Part shown: positions 10,821 through 22,128 of the stretch, one piece after another
How positions within the stretch are numbered: position 1 is the first letter of the stretch
Layout: every line of letters starts with the position of its first letter
From: Haplomitrium mnioides
Taxonomy: Eukaryota; Marchantiophyta; Haplomitriopsida; Calobryales
Length of the DNA: 32,099 nt
Assembly (NCBI GenBank): GCA_049999725.1
Contig: JBNGIS010034965.1
Span: 1-32,099 of the forward strand
Reading direction: 5' to 3'
The notes under the pieces: generated by a model
Database searches by the model: none
Told to the model about the DNA's origin: nothing
The model's input: the letters and a program-made list of their open reading frames with translations, nothing else
Position numbers and translations under genes: made by a program

Positions 10821-11158
10821 ATGCAGTAGAGAGAAATTATTTTGTAAGAGACAAAAAGCAATTAGCGATGGTTTATACCACCAAGGTTTGGAGACACTAT
10901 CTTCTAGGAAAGCATGTACTTATGCGCATTGATCACAAGCCATTGTTGCAATCAATTCACTTGGAAAATATAACAAGTTATCATCATCGATGGGAAGATC
11001 AACTACAGCTCTTTGATATCAAGTTAGAGTACAAGCTAAGAAGGTTCCATACCATTTCTGATGCATTGTCTCGAAGATTGGATCATCGACTAAATACATT
11101 AGAGGTTGCAAATGTTAGTATATTGCATCTAGATGAAGCAACTAGTGCTAGCTTTTGA
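10770..11158 (+). pseudogene. Truncated RNase H domain of copy C
   Basis: In a shifted frame from about 10778, the text equivalent to ENGLHPITFISRRLNA is readable, then TKVWRHYLLGKHVLMRIDHK and the closing HTISDALSRR, as in Ty3 RNase H. Its first part is deleted (about 300 bp relative to piece B). Confidence 0.83.
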
Positions 11159-11289
11159 CAAAAGTTACATGAAGATGCCTTCTTTAATCTTGTTAAGATA
11201 CGTTTGGCGGTCAAAGATAATGAGTATCATGTTTTTTTGATGCGAGATGGTATTCTCTATTAAAGTTATCAAATATATATTCCACAAGA

Positions 11290-12110
11290 TGATTCATTTC
11301 GAATGCCCCGTTTACAAAAATTACATGACATTCCAATCTATAAGCATCTTGGAGTAGACAAGATTATCGAGCTACTTCAATGCACTTAAGTGGTGGTGGC
11401 CAAACTTAGCTCGAGATGCTCATGGCTTTGTTTGTTCTTATGAAAGTTGTCAGCAAAACAAGGATTCAAATAAAAAACCAGCTGGTCTTCTTCAACCACT
11501 ACCGATTCCTACTACTTGTTGGGAGCATGTAAGTTTGGATCTTGTCATTTCGCTTCCAACCACGCCTCATGGGTTTACGGCTATTGTGGTGTTTGTGGAT
11601 AAGCTAAGCAAACAAATTCATTTAGCATCGACGGTAGATACGGTGGATGCTCCACAATTGGCAAAGATTTACTTTGATATAGTCTTTCGATATCATGAAA
11701 TGCCAAAGGTGTTAATATCTGATAAGGATCCACGATTCACTAGGAAGTTTTGGCGAGAGTTGTTCACACTTTTGGGTACCAAACTATCTATCTCTACGAC
11801 TTGTCATCTTCAAACAGATGGGCAAACTGAATGCCAAATCATACTACGGAGGATATGCTTCGAGTGTTTATCAACGTTCATCACACGGATTGGGATAGTT
11901 TCTTGCCAATTGTGGAGTTTGCATACAACAACTCCAAACAAGCAAGCACTTGATTTTCTCATTTCTTTCTTAATTCTATTCAACATCCTCTTATTTGTGA
12001 TAGTTTGCTTTCTCCTTCCTCTTCTAATGTTCCCAGTCTTTCTACCTTTTTGTCTTATTTATCTTCCTCTTTGTAAGATATCCGAAACCATCTTGTTATG
12101 ACTCAAAATC
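11290..12110 (+). pseudogene. Integrase domain of copy C
   Basis: Zinc-binding region remains (YKHLGVDKI, VCSYESCQQNK). The core keeps a full DD(35)E triad: Asp in LDLV (about 11538), Asp in LISDKDPRF (about 11721) and Glu in TDGQTE (about 11829), with 35 residues between the last two. Stops and frameshifts interrupt both ends. Confidence 0.88.
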
Positions 12111-12171
12111 GGCAAAAAAATATGTCGATAAACATCGCCGTGATTTTTCTTATGTTTTAGGCAACCAAGTT

Positions 12172-12611
12172 ATGCCTTCTAGTTATGATCTTTCTTTGTT
12201 TTTAGATACTCAAGTTTGTAAGTTATCTTCGGTTTGGATTGGTGTTTTATCAATTTCTCAAGTTATTTCTCTTGTCACGTACAAACTTGATCTTCCTCTC
12301 TACATGAAGATTCATCATGTATTCCATGTCTCTAAACTTAAGCCTTTTGTTTCTAATCCTTCTTCTTTTCTAAACAGTGTTCAAATACCTCCTCCACATA
12401 TAGTTCTTGATGATCATGAAGAATATAAGGTGGATTGTATTTTGGCTAAACGAGTCTTCAAGCGTAAGCAACATCTTCAAGTTTAATAGAAAGTTTTGTG
12501 GAAGGGATATTCGCTTCATAATGCTACTTTCCGTATTCAAACCTTGAGAATGCTTCAAGAAGCTATTCGATTATTTGAAACTGCTAGTTATGACGAGGAC
12601 GTCATCAATTA
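12172..12611 (+). pseudogene. Integrase C-terminus with chromodomain of copy C
   Basis: KLDLPLYMKIHHVFHVSKLK is the GPY/F-side C-terminal segment. From about 12412, DDHEEYKVDCIL...KRKQHLQV, two adjacent stops, then KVLWKGYSLHNATFR match a chromodomain (E-y-EVE.IL...YLVKWKGY...TWE). This places the family in the chromoviruses, whose chromodomain targets integration to chromatin. Confidence 0.83.
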
Positions 12612-12625
12612 GAAGCTAAGAATTA

Positions 12626-13005
12626 TGTAATAGTGCAAGCATAATATTGTGCTATTTATAAGAAAATAGAGAGGAGTGAAGGAAGTAGTAGGGATCACTT
12701 TTAGAGTTGAAATCATTTTAAGGTTACTTGCTTTTGAAGTTACTTTAAGTGAAGTGGTATATGGTCACTTTTAAGGGTGAAATTAGAAGTGACTTGTAAG
12801 TGAAGAAAAAGGGATGATACCTTCTTCTCTTGTATAAATAAAAAGGTTTCATAGCCCCACTCTTCATTCTGGAGTTTCTCTCGAATCATTTGGGTTCTTT
12901 GGTTGCTTGGTTTTTGCTTGTCTTATTGGCATTTGGTTGAAGAACTCTATTAGAGTTCACAATGAATTCTTACTCATTTGGATTTGGTCATTGAGTTCTC
13001 TTACA
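12626..13005 (+). repeat. 3' LTR of copy C (380 bp)
   Basis: Starts TGTAATAGTGCAAGC, TATAAATA at 12833-12840, ends CTCTTACA at 13005. It is 70 bp longer than its own 5' LTR because of a U3 deletion in the latter. Confidence 0.88.
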
Positions 13006-13548
13006 GCTTGGCTTTTGCTTGCACTCTTGGTCTTAGCTTGGGTCTTGAGTTGCATAACTCTATTAAAGTTATCTTGTTGTGGTTTTTCTTGGCTTTGCTT
13101 ACCTTATTAGCATTTAGTTGAAGAACTCTATTAGAGTTCACTATGAGTTCTTACTCATTTGGATTTGGTCATTGAGTTCTCTTACAGCTTGGTTTTTGCT
13201 TGCACTCTTGGTCTTAGCTTGGGCCTTGAGTTGCATAACTCTATTAAAGTTATCTTGTTGTGGTTTTGCTTGGCTTTGCTTATCTTATTAGCATTTAGTT
13301 GAAGAACTCTATTAGAGTTCACCATGAGTTCTTACTCATTTGGATTTGGTCATTGAGTTCTCTTGCAGCTTGGTTTTTGCTTGCACTATTGGTCTTAGCT
13401 TGGGTCTTGAGTTGCATAACTCTATTAAAGTTATCTTATTGTGGTTTTGCTTGGCTTTGCTTATCTTATTAGCATTTAGTTGAAGAACTCTATTAGAGTT
13501 CACTATGAGTTCTTACTCATTTGGAACTTGTCTTTGAGTTCTTTTACA
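13006..13548 (+). repeat. Three 181-bp tandem monomers derived from the LTR end
   Basis: Exact total of 543 bp = 3 x 181. Each monomer starts GCTTGG and ends TTACA or a one-base variant (boundaries 13186/13187 and 13367/13368). About 106 bp is unique (GCACTYTTGGTCTTAGCTTG type) and 75 bp is the LTR terminus (13112, 13293, 13474). A fourth copy of that 75-bp segment is the end of copy C itself (12931-13005). This block is the displaced remainder of piece A's LTR, expanded. Confidence 0.9.
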
Positions 13549-14000
13549 ACTTGACTCAACGATTACAAAAATCTACTAAGTACGAGCGCTTTTTAGAATT
13601 GTATGTTGCTTTACTCAAATTGTACAAAGAACATATACTTTTTGGAAATCTGTGCTGTTTGACTCTACGAATACAAAATTGTACATTGTTTAGAGTAGTG
13701 TATCAATAAACTCTACGAATACGAATATCAAAAAAGAGCATTGCCATATTCATAAAAACCAATGCAAAATGCAGAGTGTTATTTAATTAAACGAAACAAC
13801 AACAAATATGAAATTCAGAGCCCTATCCAATCCAATGATTCATAGCAATACACCGATTGACTCTACAATTACAAATATTGAAAAAAAGTAACTTCATATT
13901 TTACAAAAACCAATACGAAATGTAGAGCACTACCTTTTAGACGAAGCAAGAACAAATATGGAATTCAGAGCTCCCACCAATTCAATGAATAAACCTACAG
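13549..14000. repeat. Degenerate direct repeats upstream of TONSOKU
   Basis: GACTCTACGAATACAAA-type motifs recur near 13552, 13660, 13710 and 13860. The last two head an imperfect 150-bp duplication (13711-13860 against 13861-14000) sharing ACAAAAACCAATRC, ATGYAGAG and ACAAATATGRAATTCAGAGC. No gene is seen here. Confidence 0.7.
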
Positions 14001-14174
14001 CCTACAACAGCAATGCTTACAACATCATTGCCTCCGTAGACACACAAGTGGTCTCTATGCAAGTAGTAGTCTTATATGAAAATGCCATTTGCTAGCTGAA
14101 TAGATGGACTCTTCTAGCGAAGAAGAATTCAAATAAGCAGTCTTCGTTATAGCCCTAATTTTGAAGCCGAGTGG

Positions 14175-14182
14175 TTCCCGCC
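14175..14182 (+). promoter_or_regulatory. Candidate E2F site
   Basis: TTCCCGCC fits the E2F consensus TTSSCGSS and lies about 140 bp before the TONSOKU start codon. TSK is known to be cell-cycle expressed, so an E2F site is plausible, but a single 8-bp match is weak. Confidence 0.35.
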
Positions 14183-14323
14183 ATCGAGTTCTCCTTACAC
14201 TCTGCGCTTCGCAGCTCCAGTTCCGGATGCAGCTATTGCAAATGTGCACGCTGTAGGAAACAGGGAAGTCGTTAGGTAGCACATATTAGCTTGGGAACGC
14301 ATGCGAAAAAGAAAGAGGAGAAT

Positions 14324-17300
14324 ATGGGGAGGCTGAAGAAAACTCAACAATCGCTGGAAGATATGAAACACTGTTACAAAAATGCCAAGAACAGTGGAGA
14401 CAGGGAAGAGGAAGCAAGATGGGCTAATCAAATTGGACATGCGTATAAAGACAGAGGGGAATATGTGGAGGCTTTGAAGTGGTTTAGAGTAGATTACGAC
14501 ATCTCGAGCAGGCACATGGACTCGGATCCTGCGAAATTGATGCCGACTTGTCAATCGCTAGGAGAGGTCTATCTTCGGCTTGAAAATTTCGAGGAAGCTC
14601 TGACTTATCAGGTTTGGGCTTACGCTTGGCGAAAGTATTGCGGAATTCGTTCTCTGGTTTTGCTCATGTCTATAAAGTGACATTGTCTATGCTTCATAGC
14701 TTGAATATAAGGGGCTTCGTTTCTTCCAATAATAAAAATGGATAGGAGAGAGTCTACAGACTTATGCGTGATTCTGTATTCAGGTGAGGCACTTTCAGTT
14801 GGCTGAAACGTCTAAAAATCTACTAGAGCAGCAACGATCAAGTACACAGCTTGGCCGCACTCACATGGAGGTGTACGAACACTCTGACACACTTTCATCT
14901 CTTCAGGCTGCCAAAATGTATTTTGAAATTTCCATTGATTTGGCTCGATCACTGAGGGCTACACCTTTTCCCGACAAAACTTCATCCTCAGCTTTTGTTA
15001 AAGAACATGTGGATGCCATCAATAACATGGGACTTCTAAAAATGGTGATAGAAGATTATCCACAAGCACTTAAACTATATCATCAGGGTCTGCAACTTTG
15101 TGACGAAGAAGAGTTGGATGACAATGATGACGCTCGTTCCAGGATTCATCATAACCTCGGCCAAATTTATTCAGAGCAGCGCCTATGGGACAAGGCGAGG
15201 GAGCACATCAACATCGACATTGGTATCTGTCAGAGAATCCCACATCCTCAAGGGGAGGCTAAGGGCTGGATCAATCTTGGGCAAATACATTTCAAGCTCC
15301 AAGATTACGATCAAGCCACCCGATGTTACAAACGAGCGTTGCAAATTGCTCAGTCTCTTGAAGACGAGGACAATCTGGTCATAACATCCAAACAAAATAT
15401 CGAGGTTGTTGAGAAAGCTAAGATTATGATGAGGGATCTTCAATCGCAAATTCAGCGGCATATGAAACTGAAACGCAAGGTCGATGAGGTCCTTGGGTCG
15501 GATGAGGATCGGAAACATTTCAGGCAGGAGTTGAAGGCTCTTAATGAGCTTACTGAGACAACTCATGATCTCCAAGCATGGGAAATGGTGTGGAGCTTGT
15601 TAATTCATGTTGACGTTTCGTAACAACGCATATGTCTGCGTGTGCAAATGTGCCGGAAATATGGTACTTGTTGAGTGCTTTAATGTGAATTTTGGCCAGT
15701 TCATGAACTCTTCTGAATTTATATAACCTGGCTGGTGTTCAGCAACTCCACTATGCGAAGAGGCTGAAGTCAGTGGTGAAGGAACTGGGAGATCAAGAGA
15801 AACTGGGAGATGCACTAGAGCTTATTGGACTAGCATATTATAACATGAGGAAGTTTGACAAGGCAAAGAAATGGCACCAGAAAAGTTGGGAAGTCTGCAA
15901 GCGTGTTGGTCACCTTGAGGTATCAATCTGAGCTGGGATTTAAAACTGTCCAGGTTTATGGGTTTTCTGTATTTTCCGTGTTTTTTCATGGCATGCAAGA
16001 ACCTTGTAAGTACTGGAAATTTATATAGCCTACGTAAATGGGAGATGAAGGCTATGTTGTCAGTGCGTGCAGCATACAGACTCATTAGAATGTGCTCTAT
16101 TGGAGTCAGATCTCTGTCGGTATGCTTAGCCAGACTGACACACCTTTTGCTAAGCCCATGCAAAGTTGTCTCAGCTGCTGGACTTGAGGATCTTGAATAT
16201 ATCCATTCCCAAAAAATAACTACTTGAAGGACTCTAGCTCTTGTATTAGCTCTATCTCTGACATTTTAAACCTTTCATATCAGCTTGTAGCTCTTGTCAA
16301 AGATGGGTTCACCTTTCCTCTGTTATGGCAGGGTGTATCTGTGGCGAAAATTAACTATGGGAATGCTTTAGATGCATCTGGCAAGTGGAAAGAAGCATTG
16401 CAGGCTTACAAAGAGGCATATGAGTATGTCTTGAAATGAGCACCCTCTGTATTTACCGGATAATTCAAAAGTATGTGGTAGACAGTCTTGAGCATTGTTT
16501 ATTGTGTGTCCATTGCCTCACAATCCACTTTTATGTATGGTTTGGAATTGGTTTGTGACCTGCTTAGCATAGGTTGGCTTTAATCAATCGACTTGTATGC
16601 AGAATATGCTCCTCTGAAGGGAGCCCTCAACTATTTTCTCAGCAGATCAATGCCCTTGAAAACATGCACTACTGCTATTTTGTGCGGCTTGAACAATTCG
16701 ATGATGCAAGGTCAGTCTCCCATATTTAGTGCCCAGTTCAGACGCAGGGCAGGAATAATAATGGGGGCAAGAATACTTAGTTGCACACTCAGTATTTGTA
16801 GTCATTTTGTCTGAAATTTTACGTGGACAGGAGAGTGCACAGTATTGTTATGTTGGTTGTGGACATTGTCTCTAGATAATGGCTTGTTGCCTTGGAAGGT
16901 TCCCAACAGTATGAGAGAATAATTGTGTTATTCATGTGGAGCACTAAACCCTCTATGATAGCTAAGAAGTTGCTTGGAAATCCAGGGATATTGATGTGCA
17001 GATTCAGCGCTTGAAGCTTCTAGGCAAGCCTGAGAACAAGCTGGAGGAAATGAGAATATCTGAGACTGACAGTGATGCAGCAGGTTCTGATGAAATGGCA
17101 GATGACTCTGAATCAAGTCTGGGTGGGAGCTTCCCTGTGGCTACCTCACGTACATTGAATCATCCTAGTTTGAGATACATCAAATCAAACAAAAGACTGC
17201 ACAACTCAGAGGGATCTAGTGATGATAATGTCCCTCTTTCTTCATTACGCTGTAGTCTTCAAAAGAAATTTCCCTCCAAGGAGCCAAATGTAGTGAACAC

Positions 17301-20300
17301 TAAAAAAAAACAGAGACTGAAGCGAAAACTGTCACAGATAGAAAGCAAGCTTCCATCAAGCAAAAATGAGAACATGAAGCGAAATTTTCCACAGATTGTT
17401 TTATCTGATGATGAAGAACGGAACAGGTCTTTGGAAATTCATGCTTCCCGGAACCCCAGAATATCAAAACGCAGGCAGAAAGTTATTCTGCAGGAGGACA
17501 GTGTATCTTCTTACACTAGTCCAGTTGTTTCTTCTGCTGAGTTGATTTCTACACCACCAATGTTTCCAGAAATTCCTGACACATCTTGTCAAGGGAAACA
17601 AAATTTTCGGAACATTCATGTATCTAAATGCTCTATTCTACCACTGGCTAATGCTGATATCTCATCAAAGCAAACTCCAAGTTCTCCTCACCTTCTTGCT
17701 CAGCAGCTTCAAGAGAAATCTTGTTCATCTTCCCATCTTGTTTTCCCTGAAGGTGCTAGAAAATCTGGCTCAGTAACAGATGTAATTGAGGACAAAATTC
17801 CTGAACATGAACGGTCACCTGTGCAGACTTTGCAGAGTGTGGTGGCTTTACATTTGCGGGAACGCTCCCCCTCGCTAACAAGTAGTCCGTCTTCTCCAGT
17901 TATTAAGCATGATCATTTGCCTCCACAAGAAGCTGTTCATGAACCTCTAGTTGAGGTCTCAAGACAAGTTTTCCCACGAGATTCGAAATTACTACCAAAC
18001 AAAGATGGTACTGCAGATGGGTTTTCATATCCAGGGTCAATGGATGTACCTTTAGTAGCTCGCTACATGGCAATCTGCGCTGAATCAAGTGTGGCCCCAA
18101 ATGTATTGCTAATAAACAAGTTGAAAGCTCTGAAGGTAAAGCCAATATGCCATTTATAAGTAGTGATCAACTCATGGAGATTGTTCCTGCAACAGGTTTC
18201 AGTCTAGTAACTACACATCTTGTGATTTGTATAGGCATCAGAAGATGAAGTCGATATTTCAGGATGTGGTATTCAGGATAAATGTGCTCGCCCATTATTA
18301 GATGCCTTGAGGATAAAGGAAGCTTTCTCAGTTTTGGACATGTCTCACAATTCTTTAGGTTTGTTCCTTATATCATGGTCAATATATGTAGGTTAGGTTT
18401 GGGATAGCATCCCTTTTTCCAAAGTTTGTATTATGCAAGCAAGATTGTTAAATTAGGGTGCTTCCTGCTGCTATCTGTTTGCAGGCAATGCAACAGTGCA
18501 TGGTATCAAGGAGCTAATTCAGTTCAATAACCAGAAAGATCTTGGACTTACATTGGATCTTCATTGCAATGAACTTGGAGCAGGTGCTCTTCTGCAGGTG
18601 CAGCAGTAACAATAATGTGTATTTTAACCTTCTCAATGTTTTGCAGACATGATTGGAACTTTGAAGCTATTTTATATTGAAAACATTCTGTGCATGCAGA
18701 TCTGCCACTGCCCAGTGTCTCTTGCACGGCTTGAAATCCTTAATCTGTCAAACAATCACCTTACTGATGCAGTTGCACGTCATCTTGCAGTTATACTGGA
18801 GCAGTGTAAAGGTATGGTTTTCAACATCTCTGTTTACAACTATTCAGAGGTCAAAGCATTATGCATATGAGAGCCCTTGATAACTTACCAAGTAGTGTCA
18901 ATTTCTTGTGCTTGTAGTGTGAAATTTTCTTTTTTCTCTTTTTGCATCAATATCTAACATTTTAGAAGCCTTGTGAACTTTGCATGTCATCTATGATTCT
19001 TGGTTTATCCTTGGTTATGATTGACAGCCCTTGTAGCATTGCACTTGGAATCATGTGGACTTACAACAAGGACAATCATCAGAATATCAAATGCAATCCA
19101 CAGTGAATCAGGGCTTGCAAAGCTGTGCATTGGTAAGATTCATAAGTGTAAACTCAGTATTTTTGCATACTGGCTATAAATCATGGAAACTTGGGGGTTT
19201 CTACAGTGTGACCAATTTTGAAGTATCTCTGCAGGTAATAACAACCCGATTGCAGGGTATGCGCTCGCAGACCTACTTCAGAAGCTTGCGACTTTGACTT
19301 GGTAATTAACTGTGAATGTGGTTTTTCAGTCTGTTGAAATTCTGTTTTTGCTGCTGGTATTTTCAACCCCATATGATAGCACTTACAGTACTAAAGGGCG
19401 TATGCCACATATGTTAAATCTTTTAATGTCATTTCTGCAGCTTCACAGAGTTGGATATTAGAAAGTTGGAGCTTGATGGGACTGCAGTAGCTAGCATCAA
19501 TCAGCTTCTGCGCAACTCCAGAAGCATCTCATCCCTGGGTGTGGGTGGAACTGACCTTCATGATGTTAGTGACCTTACTGATTCAAGGGCAGCATGGTGC
19601 TTGTAAGTACACTCAAGTGTAAACAGCACTTTTATTGATGTGTGCCAGCTATTCTATTGCAGGATGGAGCACTTTCTATTAGCAACAGTTTGGCAGAAAG
19701 CTCTATAAAGCTTACCAAGCTCGACATTTCTTCATGTGGATTTAGCCACCAACCAGGATTGAAGTTATGCCTTCAGCTGATGTCTATCCAAGGCTTGACA
19801 TCTCTTAATCTTAGCGGTAACATGCTAGATTATAAGGTAAGATGGAACATATTTTCACTTTGCCCACAGTATAAGAAAGCAGAGGAAGGCCAGGTGAGTT
19901 TCTTTAACTTTGAATCTTTTTTCTGGTTGGTCCGGTGCAGGCAGCAGCAATTATTGCATTGGGTCTTGGAAAATGCAGTTGTCGTCTGAAGTTCTTAGAT
20001 TTAAGCAAGTGTCCCATTGGCACTAAAGGCATCCTCGACATTATTCATCATTTGAAAGGCAACTATCTATCTCATAACATGGGTTCTGGTTGAGAGTGTT
20101 GTTTTGACTGTCAAGTTGTCTTTAGCCAGCTTGGGACTTCAAAGCCGGGTTGGAACTTCAAACAAATTTTGTTTCTGATTCTTTATCACATGCAACCCTG
20201 ATAATAGCATGCATGCAGGAAACAACGTGCTTTTGGAGCTCAAGCTTGCTGAGACACTGCTTATTGAAAGGAGAAGCGCCCAAGAAATTAAGAAGGTCCT

Positions 20301-20991
20301 TTACTCACATGGCTGTGAGCAAGCCATTGTAGCCCCTGAAAGAGCTGTAGCAGGGTTCTCTGAGGAAACTAGCAATGACTTGAGACTGCAATCGCAAGAT
20401 ACTTGCAGGGATGAGAAACCCATTACTGATCCTCTGCTTGATGTAAACTCATTGGTGGAGATGAACACAGGAGGGGATGCAGATGAGCTGGAGAGACTTA
20501 AGTGTCCTTGCCTAGAAATCTCACCTGGGAAAATGCAGGCTGTGGAAGAAACTGTCAGTGGGCCTGGTAATCAATTTGATTCTAACATAGCAAGTCTACT
20601 TGCACCACAGATCTCAAGTGCTGGGATAGTGTCTGAATCATGCATGTTGGGTGACTGGAACTTGACACCAGTTGATCTAGTGAGTGGGAGCAGAGGGGGT
20701 ACCTGTGAATCAACAAAGATTGATATCCCTACTACTAACAGCAATGTTGGAAACATGCCATTTCTTCAAGAATTAGCAGTGGCAATTGCAGATGCAGATG
20801 GATTGCAGTTACTGGATCTCAGTGACAACAGTCTCCAACACGGTTGGACAAAACAGTTGTACACAGGCTGGTCAGAGGGAAAACGCCAGAGCTTGTGCCC
20901 TCTGCAGCATCTTTTTGGTAGCACAGTTCACTTTTTTGTGAAAGGACGGCCTTGCTGTAGTTCTAGGCCACTGTGCTGTTCTACTCGCTAG
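14324..20991 (+). CDS. TSK: TONSOKU (TSK / BRUSHY1 / MGOUN3), 15 exons
   Basis: Exons: 14324-14611, 14784-15587, 15743-15919, 16332-16423, 16603-16710, 16986-18135, 18235-18358, 18485-18597, 18700-18811, 19028-19132, 19235-19301, 19441-19564, 19663-19836, 19941-20058, 20219-20991. Phases close perfectly: 4329 bp, 1442 aa (Arabidopsis about 1311). ATG 14324 (MGRLKKTQQ) matches the family start. Residues about 25-430 are TPR-like repeats ([53 protein letters not shown]). About 490-850 is a charged, low-complexity linker with IVLSDDEE. About 875-1190 and 1365-1390 are leucine-rich repeats ([33 protein letters not shown]). The C-terminus is Cys-rich. Known: TSK is the plant TONSL counterpart; its TPR domain reads replicative histone H3.1 and it promotes repair of broken forks and silencing in the nucleus. 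All introns are GT-AG except one GC-AG (20059). The exon 5/6 acceptor (16985) and exon 12 donor (19565) are the least certain joints. Confidence 0.93.
20059..20218 (+). other. GC-AG intron in TONSOKU
   Basis: Exon 14 ends ...TTTGAAAG and the intron opens GCAACT. The acceptor is ATGCATGCAG at 20218. Phase 1 joining gives [14 protein letters not shown], which continues the LRR. No GT donor nearby keeps frame without adding an unrelated insert. Confidence 0.75.
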
Positions 20992-21008
20992 GTGCTGTGT
21001 TGCCTTGG

Positions 21009-21014
21009 AATAAA
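21009..21014 (+). terminator. Candidate polyadenylation signal of TONSOKU
   Basis: AATAAA 18 bp after the stop codon (TAG 20989-20991). It is the nearest canonical signal; plant signals are loose, so the true site may lie further on. Confidence 0.45.
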
Positions 21015-21059
21015 GGGGGCGGTGGGAGTCCCATGGTTTGTTTTCTCTAATGCATAAGA

Positions 21060-21448
21060 TGAAGTCATATATACTCAAATAACTCTCAAAATATACCTAT
21101 GTAAAGTAAATATAAGCGCAGAAAAGACAAATAGATGAGACGTGGTGAACTATGTGATGTTCTAAGCCAATTTGTTGTGTTGATGTCATTTTGTTTTGTT
21201 TGCGCAATGAATATCTATTTCATTGAACAGTAGGATTTTAAAGTTACATTAATATTTGCACATGAAAATAATTATAGTAATGTTTTGCTAATAAGTAACA
21301 TTGGCAAAGGAGAGAAATATCAAAAGCCTATTCAAGGGTTGTTAGCTAGTTGATGAGGGTTTTCTTTTGTGTGAGTATATGATGACTATAACTGAGAAGG
21401 ATTTGTTGATGAACAAGAAAGGCTAGAAAGCATTGTCACCATGATATG
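21060..21448. other. Intergenic DNA downstream of TONSOKU
   Basis: AT-rich, no long frame and no repeat that I can recognise. Confidence 0.5.
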
Positions 21449-21890
21449 TTTGACAAATGCGCAACTTGCTAATCGATGTTCTTTTGACAATGACAAACCT
21501 TAGATGTACAATTTATCCCTCAATTTTTGTTTCGAGAACTCAAACTTAGATGTACAATTTATCACTCAATTTTTGTTTCGAGAACTTTAGATGCACAACT
21601 TGTATATCAATATTTGTTTGATGATCTTATGATGCACAACTTGTCTATGTATGCCCGTTTGGACAACCTCAAATGTACAACTTATCTATCGACATTAGTT
21701 TGACAAACCTTAAATACACAACTTATCAAAAAATCTCTATTTGATGAATGTTGGATGTACAACTTGTCTAACGATATTTGTTTGACAAACCTTTGATGCA
21801 CAACTTGTCTACCAACTTTGTTTAACAAACCTTATATGCACAACTTGTCTATTGATATCCATTTTATGAACTCAAAGAAATCTCTCACAT
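21449..21890. repeat. 41-bp tandem repeat array
   Basis: The unit is approximately TTGACAAACCTTAGATGCAC + AACTTGTCTATCGATATTTGT. GATGYAC-type anchors fall at 21503, 21549, 21590, 21631, 21672, 21713, 21754, 21795 and 21835: spacing 46, then 41 bp six times, then 40. About ten degenerate copies. Confidence 0.9.
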
Positions 21891-22104
21891 GTGGTTTGAA
21901 GAACCAAAAACTTGCTCAATAAGAAGCTGTATGTAGGATTTGAAGATGAATCAACATTGAGACGAAAAGGCACAATATGGGTTCGATTGAAAGAAATCTG
22001 CAAGACGTTGAAGAAAAGAATGAAGAACAATGCTCGTAGCAAAAAAATGTGAAGATTAGTGAGGAAGAAGCTCACAAAGAAATTATAGCACTCAACTACT
22101 TGAA

Positions 22105-22128
22105 GAAAGCGAAAGCGAAAGCGAAAGC
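22105..22128 (+). repeat. GAAAGC hexanucleotide microsatellite
   Basis: Four perfect GAAAGC copies in a row within purine-rich DNA. Confidence 0.9.

Larger units (their letters stand above)
8486..13005 (+). mobile_element. Full-structure chromovirus copy C, non-autonomous
   Basis: It is bounded by LTRs 8486-8795 and 12626-13005, with GCTTG on both sides (8481-8485 and 13006-13010) as a 5-bp target duplication. Internal order: PBS, gag, protease, RT, RNase H, integrase, chromodomain. It is broken by stops, frameshifts and a deletion between RT and RNase H. It sits inside the 3' LTR of piece A of the same family, so it is the younger insertion. Confidence 0.9.

Noticed and set aside
12001-12110. 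Leu/Phe-rich tail of the integrase frame as a membrane protein
   Set aside because: It is a frameshifted reading of the integrase C-terminal region; alignment with piece A shows the proper frame elsewhere.
14291-14323. Longer TONSOKU start upstream of ATG 14324
   Set aside because: The extension begins at a TTG, and the family's N-terminus (MGR...) aligns with ATG 14324.
14055-14554. Minus-strand frames over the TONSOKU 5' region
   Set aside because: They are antisense shadows of the first exon and leader, without motifs.
16422-16439. In-frame TGA after the YEYVLK segment, suggesting a broken TONSOKU
   Set aside because: A strong GTATGT donor at 16424 removes the stop and joins in phase to the exon at 16603, restoring the conserved INALENMHY segment.
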